Shown here: piece after piece, positions 7,262-13,828 of the stretch | Layout: each line of letters opens with the position of its first letter | Position numbering within the stretch: the stretch's first letter is position 1 | NCBI GenBank assembly: GCA_002382805.1 | Contig: DGAD01000013.1 | Span: forward strand, 1 to 16,091 | Direction of reading: 5' to 3' | Source of the DNA: Clostridiales bacterium UBA4039 | GTDB lineage: Bacteria > Bacillota > Clostridia > Lachnospirales > Vallitaleaceae | DNA length: 16,091 nucleotides | Made by a program: the position numbers and the translations under genes | Notes under the pieces: generated by a model | The model's database searches: none | What the model was told of the DNA's origin: nothing | The model's input: only the letters and a program-made list of their open reading frames with translations

Positions 7262-7318
7262 GTTAGCCTCTTTTCCATTTTCTTTTTCATCCTTTTAGAA
7301 TCTCCTACTATAGGAATG

Positions 7319-7347
7319 ATTCTATGACGCTTCGATAGGAAAGTCAA
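7319..7347 (-). promoter_or_regulatory. Promoter of the cobalamin operon
   Basis: On the minus strand TTGACT (7347-7342), a 17-base spacer and TAGAAT (7324-7319) form a strong sigma-A promoter. Transcription would start near 7312, giving a leader of only about 50 bases. That is far too short for a cobalamin riboswitch. Confidence 0.85.
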
Positions 7348-7356
7348 GAAAAAGGC

Positions 7357-7392
7357 AAAAAAATTTCCTACCAAACCGAGTGTCTGGTAGGA
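7357..7392 (-). terminator. Terminator between the CHR genes and cobS
   Basis: On the minus strand TCCTACCA (7392-7385) and TGGTAGGA (7373-7366) form a perfect 8-base stem with an 11-base loop. Two As and then seven Ts (7363-7357) follow. It ends either the CHR mRNA, with a 3' untranslated region of nearly 200 bases, or the short RNA proposed at 7357-7432. The cobS -35 begins ten bases further on. Confidence 0.8.
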
Positions 7393-7432
7393 CTAAGCTA
7401 ATATCTATATAATAAAAGGGGGGATAGTTATT
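7357..7432 (-). ncRNA. Candidate C-rich small RNA
   Basis: On the minus strand a perfect TATAAT (7444-7439) with a weak -35 TTTAGA (7466-7461, 16-base spacer) would start an RNA near 7432. After about ten bases comes a run of six Cs (7423-7418) in an otherwise AU-rich, apparently unstructured stretch. The RNA would end at the terminator at 7392-7357, making about 75 nt. This is the architecture of Firmicutes small RNAs such as RsaE, whose C-rich loops pair with Shine-Dalgarno sequences. There is no homology evidence, and the region may simply be the 3' end of the CHR mRNA. Confidence 0.35.
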
Positions 7433-7588
7433 ACAGTTATTATATTAGCAAACAAATATGTCTAAAATATGAATAATGTATAACAAATGTATTTATTTTA
7501 TATGAAAACCATGTTATATTCTATTTCTTCATTGTATTTCATTAATTATTCCTTTTATTCTAGTATTTATTTTATATTTTCGCTATAT

Positions 7589-8110
7589 TCAGAATATATT
7601 TACAATGATTCCGCTACATCCTGCTAATACAATTAATAAAATCGGATGAATCTTTACAAATTTAATAACGACAAGCAAAACACCTAATACGATTAATGTA
7701 CGCACTTCAAAAATCACCTCTTTGGCAATCAATATTCCTGCCGAAAAAATCAGGCCTGTTACAACAGGACGTATTCCAAAAAAGATTTTTTTCATTAATG
7801 GATGGCGACTGTACTTAAAGAAAAATGCCGATACAAAGAGAATAATTAACAAAGAAGGTAATAACACACCCAAGCTAGCCACTATCGCCCCTACTGGACC
7901 TGCCGTTTGAAACCCGATAAACGTTGCAGCATTAATTGCAATGGAGCCAGGCGTCATCTCTGCTATACCAATAATCTGTAAAAATTGCGCCTCATTCATC
8001 CATCCATGATTGGCAATTTCTTCCGAAATCAGAGGGATCATAGCATATCCACCACCAAAGCTAAACAGTCCAATCTTAAAAAAAGCAACAAATAAGTCTA
8101 AAAAAATCAT
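7589..8110 (-). CDS. chrA: Half-size CHR-family (chromate transporter) protein, second subunit
   Basis: The 173-residue membrane protein is one half-length CHR domain. The family motif FGGGYAMIPLISEEI lies at about residues 17-31 and AEMTPGSIAINAATFIGF at about 50-67, followed by a glycine-rich hydrophobic stretch with several membrane spans. Full-length ChrA proteins fuse two such domains. Short ones are encoded in pairs with opposite topology, which fits the gene just upstream. Its ATG overlaps the upstream stop by four bases (ATGA), so the two are translationally coupled. Some paired short CHR proteins have been shown to lower chromate in the cell, but the natural substrate here is unknown. 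Confidence 0.88.
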   Translation of the reverse strand: MIFLDLFVAFFKIGLFSFGGGYAMIPLISEEIANHGWMNEAQFLQIIGIAEMTPGSIAINAATFIGFQTAGPVGAIVASLGVLLPSLLIILFVSAFFFKYSRHPLMKKIFFGIRPVVTGLIFSAGILIAKEVIFEVRTLIVLGVLLVVIKFVKIHPILLIVLAGCSGIIVNIF

Positions 8111-8655
8111 TCATGTTCTCCTTTCTCTAGATAGAACAATCCAGCTCCTATGATACCGCCTGCAACAATGAGAATAATCGGGCTGATATTTGTAAAGATA
8201 ACAACAATAACCGTAACAACAAAAAGTATTCCCGTTATCCAATCCTTGACTGCAACTTTTCCCATACGTATTGCTGCGTGAAAGATAAGAAGAATAACTG
8301 CAGCATTAATACCTGTAAAAATCCAGGCAACAATTTTCATATCTGCAATCTCACGAAAAAATACTGCAATAAGCGAAATAATAACAATTGAAGGTAGTGC
8401 TACTCCAGCGGTTGCAACAATTGCTCCAATTCTTCCCGCGACTTTATAGCCAACCAATGTTGCTGTATTAATTGCAACGGCTCCAGGAATTGATTGACTA
8501 ATGGCAAATAGGTCAATGATATCTTCTCTGTGAATCCACTTTCTTGTGTCAACAATCTCTTTTTCAATTAATGGAATCATGGCAAATCCACCACCAAATG
8601 TAAATAGACCAATTTTAAAAAACGACATAAATAATTTTATAACTTTGTCAAACAT
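8107..8655 (-). CDS. chrA: Half-size CHR-family (chromate transporter) protein, first subunit
   Basis: The 182-residue membrane protein is the partner CHR domain: FGGGFAMIPLIEKEI (about residues 19-33), SQSIPGAVAINTATLVGY (about 53-70), then a hydrophobic half with several spans and a charged EKGEHE tail. Two related but clearly different domains encoded back to back are typical of heterodimeric short CHR transporters. AAAGGAAA before the ATG at 8655 serves as ribosome binding site. The gene is divergent from a ROK-type regulator, and its promoter region carries two copies of an operator-like repeat. This suggests the pair is regulated by a sugar-like or other small-molecule signal rather than by chromate as such. 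Confidence 0.88.
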   Translation of the reverse strand: MFDKVIKLFMSFFKIGLFTFGGGFAMIPLIEKEIVDTRKWIHREDIIDLFAISQSIPGAVAINTATLVGYKVAGRIGAIVATAGVALPSIVIISLIAVFFREIADMKIVAWIFTGINAAVILLIFHAAIRMGKVAVKDWITGILFVVTVIVVIFTNISPIILIVAGGIIGAGLFYLEKGEHE

Positions 8656-8666
8656 AGATTTCCTTT

Positions 8667-8689
8667 CTTTTGACCATTTTGGTCATAAG
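8667..8689. promoter_or_regulatory. Operator-like palindrome, copy 1
   Basis: The core TGACCATTTTGGTCA (8671-8685) is a perfect inverted repeat of two TGACCA arms around three bases. It lies between the predicted CHR transcription start (near 8694) and the CHR start codon, where a bound repressor would block transcription. Read on the minus strand, the wider 23 bases match copy 2 at CTTAT, CCA and TGGTCAAAA. Confidence 0.7.
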
Positions 8690-8700
8690 TTGATACAGCT

Positions 8701-8728
8701 ATTATATCACGCTCAATTCAAAAATCAA
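8701..8728 (-). promoter_or_regulatory. Promoter of the CHR pair
   Basis: On the minus strand a perfect TATAAT (8706-8701) is preceded by TGA (extended -10), with TTGATT as -35 (8728-8723) at 16 bases. Operator copy 2 ends just upstream and copy 1 begins just downstream of the start point. Confidence 0.7.
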
Positions 8729-8730
8729 GA

Positions 8731-8753
8731 CTTATTGCCATTTTGGTCAAAAT
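8731..8753. promoter_or_regulatory. Operator-like palindrome, copy 2
   Basis: This second copy of the CTTAT-N2-CCA-N3-TGGTCAAAA sequence has one imperfect arm (TTGCCA in place of TGACCA). Its centre, near 8742, is 64 bases from that of copy 1, close to six helical turns. It overlaps the -35 of the regulator promoter, as expected for autoregulation. Confidence 0.65.
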
Positions 8754-8763
8754 AGTTTATCAT
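8735..8763 (+). promoter_or_regulatory. Promoter of the ROK regulator gene
   Basis: TTGCCA (8735-8740), a 17-base spacer and TATCAT (8758-8763) each differ from consensus at one base. The -35 lies inside operator copy 2. The start codon follows 32 bases after the -10. Confidence 0.65.
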
Positions 8764-8795
8764 AGAATTATTATAATAAATTTAGGAGTGATTAT

Positions 8796-9911
8796 ATGCT
8801 ATCTTCACAAATATTCACCACTTTATCCAATGACGCAAAAAATCTTTTTATATATATTCAAAAAAATGGTCCTTTAACCAAGAAAATGCTTAGTGAAGCA
8901 CTCAATATTAAATTAACCACACTGAATCGACTACTAAAGCCTTTATTTGAACATCATCTTCTTAAAGTTACCGATTACATCTCTCAAACCGGTGGGCGTC
9001 CTTCAGGTCTAATTGACGTGAATCCAATGCAATATGGGTGTATTGGACTTGATATTTCACGCCTATACATTAATATTATCTTTACAAACCTCAAGTTAGA
9101 TATTTTATATCAGACACAGCTTACCGTTGATGAGACCATGAAGCCTACTCGGTTATACGAAGAGCTAAATACCTTTATCCAAACCGTCCGCACATTATAT
9201 CAGACCTCTCATCCCGAGATTTTAGGCATCGGCATTGGTTGCGTCGGTCCTATTGATGAAACCACCGGATTTCTTCTTCATCCCGAACGATTTCCTTCAT
9301 CCCATTTTAATCATGTGGATTTGAATCACGCAATCGCCAAAGCAACCGGTTATATGACTTATATTGCCAGTGGAAGTCAACTTGCTTTACTTGCGGAAGT
9401 TACTTTTGGGGTTGCCAAACATTATCATCATGTCGCCTATGTAAATTTTGGGGTAGGAATACGTAATGCAACTGCTATACAGGGACAACCGCTTTTAATG
9501 TACAATTCTCATGAAGATGCTTTTTCCAAGATGCTCCTTGATCATGATATGACTATTGATGATTATGCGAGCCTATACGCCCTTAGAAAATCTCATCCAG
9601 ACAACAAAAAAAAGGCGCATACTATTATTAGTACAACGCCTTTGTCTCTTGATCAATTGACCCATTCCGCCGATATGACCGCAATGGGTTTATCCAACTA
9701 TATTCGTTTATTAAGCCTTGATTGTATCATCCTAAGCGGACCTCTCATAAAAGAATCTGATGTGTTCTATCAAACGGTATATGAAAAAACCCTTGAATAC
9801 CTTAGCTCTTCTTCCCATCTTCAAGTGCATTTTAGTCGTGGTGGCTCATTTGACCATAACTCAATAGCACTTGGAAGTGCCTATCATCTCATTGTACAGC
9901 TGTTTTTATGA
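8796..9911 (+). CDS. ROK family transcriptional regulator (NagC/XylR type)
   Basis: The 371-residue protein has an N-terminal winged helix-turn-helix (about residues 13-65, LTKKMLSEALNIKLTTLNRLLKPL, wing ending GGRPSG at 66-71) and a C-terminal ROK domain (about 80-371). The ROK half keeps GIGIGCVGPID (about 144-154) and FGVGIRNATAI (218-228). It lacks the DxGGT phosphate motif (ISRLYINI stands there), the ExGH motif and the CxCG zinc cluster. It is therefore unlikely to phosphorylate sugars and probably acts only as a ligand-sensing repressor. AGGAG seven bases before the ATG fixes the start. The two shared palindromes suggest that it controls itself and the divergent CHR pair. The 3' end overlaps that of typA by six bases. 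Confidence 0.9.
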   Translation: MLSSQIFTTLSNDAKNLFIYIQKNGPLTKKMLSEALNIKLTTLNRLLKPLFEHHLLKVTDYISQTGGRPSGLIDVNPMQYGCIGLDISRLYINIIFTNLKLDILYQTQLTVDETMKPTRLYEELNTFIQTVRTLYQTSHPEILGIGIGCVGPIDETTGFLLHPERFPSSHFNHVDLNHAIAKATGYMTYIASGSQLALLAEVTFGVAKHYHHVAYVNFGVGIRNATAIQGQPLLMYNSHEDAFSKMLLDHDMTIDDYASLYALRKSHPDNKKKAHTIISTTPLSLDQLTHSADMTAMGLSNYIRLLSLDCIILSGPLIKESDVFYQTVYEKTLEYLSSSSHLQVHFSRGGSFDHNSIALGSAYHLIVQLFL

Positions 9912-11729
9912 TGATGCACGTGTTTTGTTGAACTTATTACGCTCATGTGTGTTAAGATATTTTTTACGAAGACGAATTGCATCCGGTGTAATCTCTACCC
10001 ATTCGTCATCTTCAATAAATTCTAGCGCTTCTTCCAAAGTAAACTCTTTGGGTTTAAGTAATTTTATGGCTTCATCTGCTCCGGAAGATCGAGTATTGGT
10101 TAGCTTTTTGTTCTTACATGGATTGACAACCATATCATCATTTCGGTTGTTTAATCCGATAATCATCCCTTCATATACATCTACTGCAGGACCGATAAAG
10201 AGCTTTCCTCTCTCACTTAAATTAAATAACGAGTATGCCATGGTTGATCCATTTTCTTGAGAAATAAGCACTCCGTTAATACGTGATGGGATAAAGCCGA
10301 CATAATCACCGTAAGAGTCAAAAGACCGTACCATGATTCCTTCACCTCGAGTATCGTTAATGAATTCACTTCTATATCCTAATAGACCTCGGGTAGGAAC
10401 GATATACTCAATTTTTGTATATCCATTTTCTGCATGCATAAATTCCATCAAGCCCTTACGTTCATTTAGCTTGGCAATAACAGTACCTACATATTGATCA
10501 GGTGCTGTAATAATAACTTTTTCATAAGGCTCTTGCTTTTTACCATTCTCATCTTCATGTAATAATACTTCTGGTTTGGACACACTAAGCTCATAGCCTT
10601 CGCGACGCATATTCTCCAATAAAATAGATAAGTGTAACTCTCCTCGGCCCGATACTTTGTATGCATCTGTTCCTGGAATCTCTTCAACACGTAACCCAAC
10701 ATTGGTTTCCAACTCTTTTTCTAGACGCGCTTTAATGTGACGTGTCGTTACGAATTTACCGCTTAGACCAGCAAAAGGAGAATTGTTGACATAGAAGTTC
10801 ATCGACAATGTAGGTTCTTCAATCTCAATCATTGGTAACGGTTCAACTTGGTTTTCACTACAGATCGTTTCACCGATAGATATATCGCTGATACCTGAAA
10901 TAGTTACAATATCACCTGAAACAACCTCTGTTGCTTCGACTCGGTTTAAGCCAACATTAATAAAAGCTTTTCCGATTTTAGCCCGCACAACTGAGCCATC
11001 ACGTTTTGCAACACTGACAACGTCTCCTGGGTGCAAGACCCCTCGCTGCACACGTCCAATCCCTAAGCGACCGATATATTCATCATATCCAAGGGCTGAT
11101 ACTTGTAGTTGTAGCGGCTCTTCATCTTTATTTGGGTAAGGGGTAACATGCTCAATGATTTTTTCAAATAACGGAACAATGTCCATATTGTCATCATCCA
11201 TTTCATTACGAACGATTCCATCTCTTGCCACACCATAAAGAATTGGAAAATCTAATTGCTCATCATGTGCACCTAGTTCAGCAAACAAGTCAAATGTCAT
11301 GTCAACAACATGCTCTGCTCGTTCGTCTTTTTTATCAATTTTATTAATCAACAATATCGGACATAACCCTCTTTCCAACGCTTTTTGTAGTACAAAACGT
11401 GTCTGAGGCATAGGTCCTTCACTTGAGTCCACCAACAAAATAGCCGTATCCACTGTCTTAATGATACGCTCTACTTCCGATGAAAAATCGGCATGTCCTG
11501 GTGTGTCTACTATATTTATTTTGTAATCTTTGTAGGAAATCGAACAGTTTTTAGAATAAATCGTAATACCGCGTTCTCGTTCAATATCATTGCTATCCAT
11601 GACGCAATCAACCACTTCTTCGTGTCCTGAAAAAACACCGCTTTGGGCTAACATTGCATCGACTAGTGTTGATTTTCCTGCATCAACGTGGGCAATAACA
11701 GCAATATTGATTATTTTTTTTTCTCTCAT
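9906..11729 (-). CDS. typA: Ribosome-associated GTPase TypA/BipA
   Basis: The 607-residue translational GTPase of the EF-G/LepA group binds 70S ribosomes and helps ribosome assembly and growth under stress such as cold. The G1 loop AHVDAGKS (residues 13-20), switch I RERGITI (51-57), DTPGH (75-79) and NKID (129-132) are intact. Domains II, III and V and the TypA-specific C-terminal domain (ending VRLRKKYLN plus a basic tail) follow. The length is normal. AGGAG five bases before the ATG supports the start. It has its own promoter and a leader with an inverted repeat. No terminator is visible after the stop, because it overlaps the end of the ROK gene. Confidence 0.97.
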   Translation of the reverse strand: MREKKIINIAVIAHVDAGKSTLVDAMLAQSGVFSGHEEVVDCVMDSNDIERERGITIYSKNCSISYKDYKINIVDTPGHADFSSEVERIIKTVDTAILLVDSSEGPMPQTRFVLQKALERGLCPILLINKIDKKDERAEHVVDMTFDLFAELGAHDEQLDFPILYGVARDGIVRNEMDDDNMDIVPLFEKIIEHVTPYPNKDEEPLQLQVSALGYDEYIGRLGIGRVQRGVLHPGDVVSVAKRDGSVVRAKIGKAFINVGLNRVEATEVVSGDIVTISGISDISIGETICSENQVEPLPMIEIEEPTLSMNFYVNNSPFAGLSGKFVTTRHIKARLEKELETNVGLRVEEIPGTDAYKVSGRGELHLSILLENMRREGYELSVSKPEVLLHEDENGKKQEPYEKVIITAPDQYVGTVIAKLNERKGLMEFMHAENGYTKIEYIVPTRGLLGYRSEFINDTRGEGIMVRSFDSYGDYVGFIPSRINGVLISQENGSTMAYSLFNLSERGKLFIGPAVDVYEGMIIGLNNRNDDMVVNPCKNKKLTNTRSSGADEAIKLLKPKEFTLEEALEFIEDDEWVEITPDAIRLRKKYLNTHERNKFNKTRASS

Positions 11730-11745
11730 AAATGCTCCTAGCTTT

Positions 11746-11762
11746 GATCATATATAATGATC
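11746..11762. repeat. Inverted repeat in the typA leader
   Basis: GATCAT and ATGATC are separated by five bases, between the typA promoter and its ribosome binding site. It could form a small hairpin in the leader or serve as a protein-binding site. Nothing else supports either role. Confidence 0.35.
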
Positions 11763-11791
11763 TTCTATGCTTCATTGTAAACAACCTTTAT

Positions 11792-11820
11792 ATAATAACA
11801 TTTACTAGGTTAAATAGCAA
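11792..11820 (-). promoter_or_regulatory. Promoter of typA
   Basis: On the minus strand TTGCTA (11820-11815), a 17-base spacer and TATTAT (11797-11792) form a fair sigma-A promoter, giving a leader of about 55 bases. Confidence 0.6.
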
Positions 11821-11836
11821 GTTTTTTTTGTAGCTT

Positions 11837-12832
11837 TTAGGGCATAATAACATCCATATAGCTTATCGTTCCTATTGTATAGGGCACTTGTACACAGCGT
11901 CCATGTTGTCCATCTATAAGGCGTTGAACTTCATCAAATGCCCGTTGGGACTTTTGATAAAAGTCTTGTTTGACTGTATTCATCGCAATTTGGGTGTAGC
12001 CCATAAGGGTTATTCCATCAAATCCGCAGACCGGATGAAAGACATCCAGTTCACGCAATGCAAATACAGCTCCTATCGCCATAAGGTCTGAAGCACATAC
12101 AATAATGTCTACTTCGCCCCCATATCTTAAGACTATCTGACGTGCTTTATATTCGTCAAAATCCCCATATTCAACAATCAGTTTAAATGCTAGTTCTCTT
12201 TGTAAATCCTGCATTGCCCGAAGACGTTCTTGGGCAACATAGGACGACTTCTCGCCGGCAATATATAAAACCGTCTCTTTTATTGAATTATCCTGAAGCG
12301 TTTTTAGCGCGACATCATATTGTGCCTGATAATGGTTTATAGTTACCACCGATGTTTTTTGGTTATATAATGGAGAATCCACTAAGACACACATAAATTC
12401 TTGGCGTTCAATTAACTCTTTAAAAGCCGTATCTTCCCCTGTCAAATTATATATAATTAGACAATTGATACGTTGGGCAGCTAGATGCTCACGAATTTGA
12501 TATACATTCATCTGTCTAAACTGAGAAGTAAAAAAAGTCACAACATCCATTTGATGTGTCTTTGCTCGATCAAAAGCTCCGGTCAGTTGCTTCATACCAA
12601 TTTCATCTACAAACTGTCGATTATTTTGAATATCGATAATCAAACCGACCCGGTGAAATGAGCGCTTTGAAAGAGAGATTGCAACTGAATTTGGGATATA
12701 GTTTAGCTCTTCTACGGCTTTTCTTACCTTAGCTTTTGTCTCTTCACTCACCATAGCATAATTATTTAACACTTTTGAAACCGTTGATTTTGCCACCCCG
12801 GCTCTTCTTGCTACATCATTAATTGACGCCAT
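11837..12832 (-). CDS. LacI/GalR family transcriptional regulator
   Basis: The 331-residue regulator has the standard LacI helix-turn-helix at the N-terminus (INDVARRAGVAKSTVSKVLNN, about residues 4-24), the hinge region around NYIPNSVAISLSKR, and a periplasmic-binding-protein-like effector domain (VGLIIDIQNN onward, with GFDGITLMGYTQIAMNTVKQ near the end). The last stretch, CGFDG to TVKQDF, is the usual dimer and effector-site region of the family. The ligand cannot be read from the sequence, and no sugar uptake or catabolic genes adjoin it. The start is the ATG at 12832, with AAGGTGG five bases upstream. An in-frame GTG at 12841 lies within that site. It follows yjbQ by 33 bases without a visible promoter, so the two are probably co-transcribed. 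Confidence 0.92.
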   Translation of the reverse strand: MASINDVARRAGVAKSTVSKVLNNYAMVSEETKAKVRKAVEELNYIPNSVAISLSKRSFHRVGLIIDIQNNRQFVDEIGMKQLTGAFDRAKTHQMDVVTFFTSQFRQMNVYQIREHLAAQRINCLIIYNLTGEDTAFKELIERQEFMCVLVDSPLYNQKTSVVTINHYQAQYDVALKTLQDNSIKETVLYIAGEKSSYVAQERLRAMQDLQRELAFKLIVEYGDFDEYKARQIVLRYGGEVDIIVCASDLMAIGAVFALRELDVFHPVCGFDGITLMGYTQIAMNTVKQDFYQKSQRAFDEVQRLIDGQHGRCVQVPYTIGTISYMDVIMP

Positions 12833-12865
12833 AATAACCACCTTGCTTAACCTTGTTTTCCCTTT

Positions 12866-13258
12866 TTATTCATGAATGTGGATGTAATATTCTCTATGTC
12901 TTGGTCCATCAAATTCGCAAAAATAAACGCTTTGCCATGTACCTAAAATTATCTCACCATGATGAATAAGAAGCGTCTCACTTGCTCCCACACAACTTGA
13001 TTTTAGATGAGCGGATGAATTGCCTTCTCTATGGCGAAATTCTTTTCTATCCGGAAATGCTTTATCTAAGCCAAAAAGCATATCTGTTATAACATCTGGA
13101 TCTGCATTTTCATTAATGGTAATTCCAGCTGTTGTATGGGGACAATAAATGGTACATAAACCTTCTAAAACATTAGAGTTGGACACAACTTCTTGAACTT
13201 GTCTTGTAATATCATAAAATTGTTCTCGCTCGGTTTTGATACTAAATTGTTTCGTCAT
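12866..13258 (-). CDS. yjbQ: YjbQ/UPF0047 family protein
   Basis: The 130-residue cytoplasmic protein is of the UPF0047 (YjbQ) family, annotated as 'secondary thiamine-phosphate synthase enzyme' because members weakly replace ThiE. The true reaction is unsettled. The conserved histidine- and acid-rich signatures are complete: CPHTTAGITINENADPDV (residues 39-56), HREGNSSAHLKSS (76-88) and LGTWQSVYFCEFDGPR (105-120). The length is normal. AAAGG eight bases before the ATG serves as ribosome binding site. It precedes the LacI-type regulator. There are no thiamine genes nearby and no TPP riboswitch ahead of it, which gives no support to a thiamine role here. Confidence 0.93.
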   Translation of the reverse strand: MTKQFSIKTEREQFYDITRQVQEVVSNSNVLEGLCTIYCPHTTAGITINENADPDVITDMLFGLDKAFPDRKEFRHREGNSSAHLKSSCVGASETLLIHHGEIILGTWQSVYFCEFDGPRHREYYIHIHE

Positions 13259-13284
13259 ATAATCATCCTTTCTCTTTTTATTTT

Positions 13285-13293
13285 AGTATAGCA
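13285..13293 (-). promoter_or_regulatory. Extended -10 promoter candidate for yjbQ
   Basis: The minus strand reads TGCTATACT, an extended -10 element, 27 bases before the yjbQ start. No good -35 is present at the expected distance. Read-through from sppA is the alternative, since no terminator is seen in between. Confidence 0.4.
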
Positions 13294-13332
13294 CGTAAAT
13301 TTTTGACATGCATCTTTTAGCTATATTTTATT

Positions 13333-13827
13333 TCAATAAACCGCATATTGTCCTTGCTCAATTTGTTCTTGTCCGATTTTTTCTTCTTGAATTTGAGGTA
13401 TTTCATTATACAGCAAGAGATTTTTTTCAGAAATGACCGCTGTATCCACAAGTAAATCAATCACATGTTGATTTTTTGGTGTAAAGACTATCAAAATATA
13501 CATCACTAAAAATATCTTTTGAAAATATCGTCCAAACAACTCCCGAACCATTACGCTTGTCCAAGATAGATTTTCTTCATTAAAACTTACCACGCGTAAG
13601 CCAAAAGCCATCTTGCCAAGAGTCTGACCTCGATTAAGCTTTGTCATCAAAACAAAATAAGTCAAATAGATTCCTAAGCTAATTCCTGTTTTTATAGCAC
13701 CATCCTCAAGAAAAAATAGTAAAATACGTTGAAGGCTTCCTATGATAATAAGGTCCAAGCTGTACGCAAAAAATCGCATCCAAAATCCTGCAAAAATAGT
13801 CTTTGGATATTGATGATACTGTCCCAT
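13333..13827 (-). CDS. RDD family membrane protein, possible SppI-like inhibitor of SppA
   Basis: The 164-residue membrane protein has the RDD domain: FWMRFFAYSLD (Arg18, Asp25), about three or four membrane segments (19-40, 47-62, 105-120), and NRGQTLGKMAFGLRVVS (about 65-81). It ends in a soluble tail rich in glutamate and glutamine (NEIPQIQEEKIGQEQIEQ). In Bacillus subtilis the RDD protein YteJ (SppI) is encoded beside sppA, binds the protease and inhibits it through its C-terminal region. The same gene pair is seen here, so the tail is the candidate inhibitory segment. The start is the ATG at 13827, with AGGGGG seven bases upstream inside the end of sppA. Longer frames overlap sppA without their own site. 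Confidence 0.85.
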   Translation of the reverse strand: MGQYHQYPKTIFAGFWMRFFAYSLDLIIIGSLQRILLFFLEDGAIKTGISLGIYLTYFVLMTKLNRGQTLGKMAFGLRVVSFNEENLSWTSVMVRELFGRYFQKIFLVMYILIVFTPKNQHVIDLLVDTAVISEKNLLLYNEIPQIQEEKIGQEQIEQGQYAVY

Positions 13828-13828
13828 A

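Larger units (their letters stand above)
7262..7588. other. AT-rich intergenic region between cobS and the CHR genes
   Basis: The 327 bases hold the cobS promoter (7319-7347), a terminator (7357-7392), a candidate small RNA whose start is near 7432, and about 150 very AT-rich bases. A 15-base direct repeat (GTATTTATTTTATAT) lies at 7489-7503 and 7563-7577. I found no cobalamin riboswitch, no tRNA and no convincing protein gene. A 14-codon minus-strand frame at 7542-7498 has an AAAGGAA six bases upstream but is too short to call. Confidence 0.6.

Noticed and set aside
7498..7542. 14-codon minus-strand frame MKYNEEIEYNMVFI with an AAAGGAA six bases upstream
   Set aside because: In DNA this AT-rich such short frames with chance purine runs are common, and it overlaps one copy of an AT-rich direct repeat.
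7489..7577. 15-base direct repeats as ends of a small mobile element
   Set aside because: The repeats are entirely AT-rich, there are no terminal inverted repeats, and the 74-base separation carries nothing element-like.
7262..7588. Cobalamin riboswitch expected ahead of cobS
   Set aside because: No conserved B12-box-like sequence could be found by eye, and the promoter lies only about 60 bases before the start codon.
9871..10260. 129-codon plus-strand frame opposite typA
   Set aside because: It is antisense to the conserved C-terminal domain of TypA and has no supporting start site.
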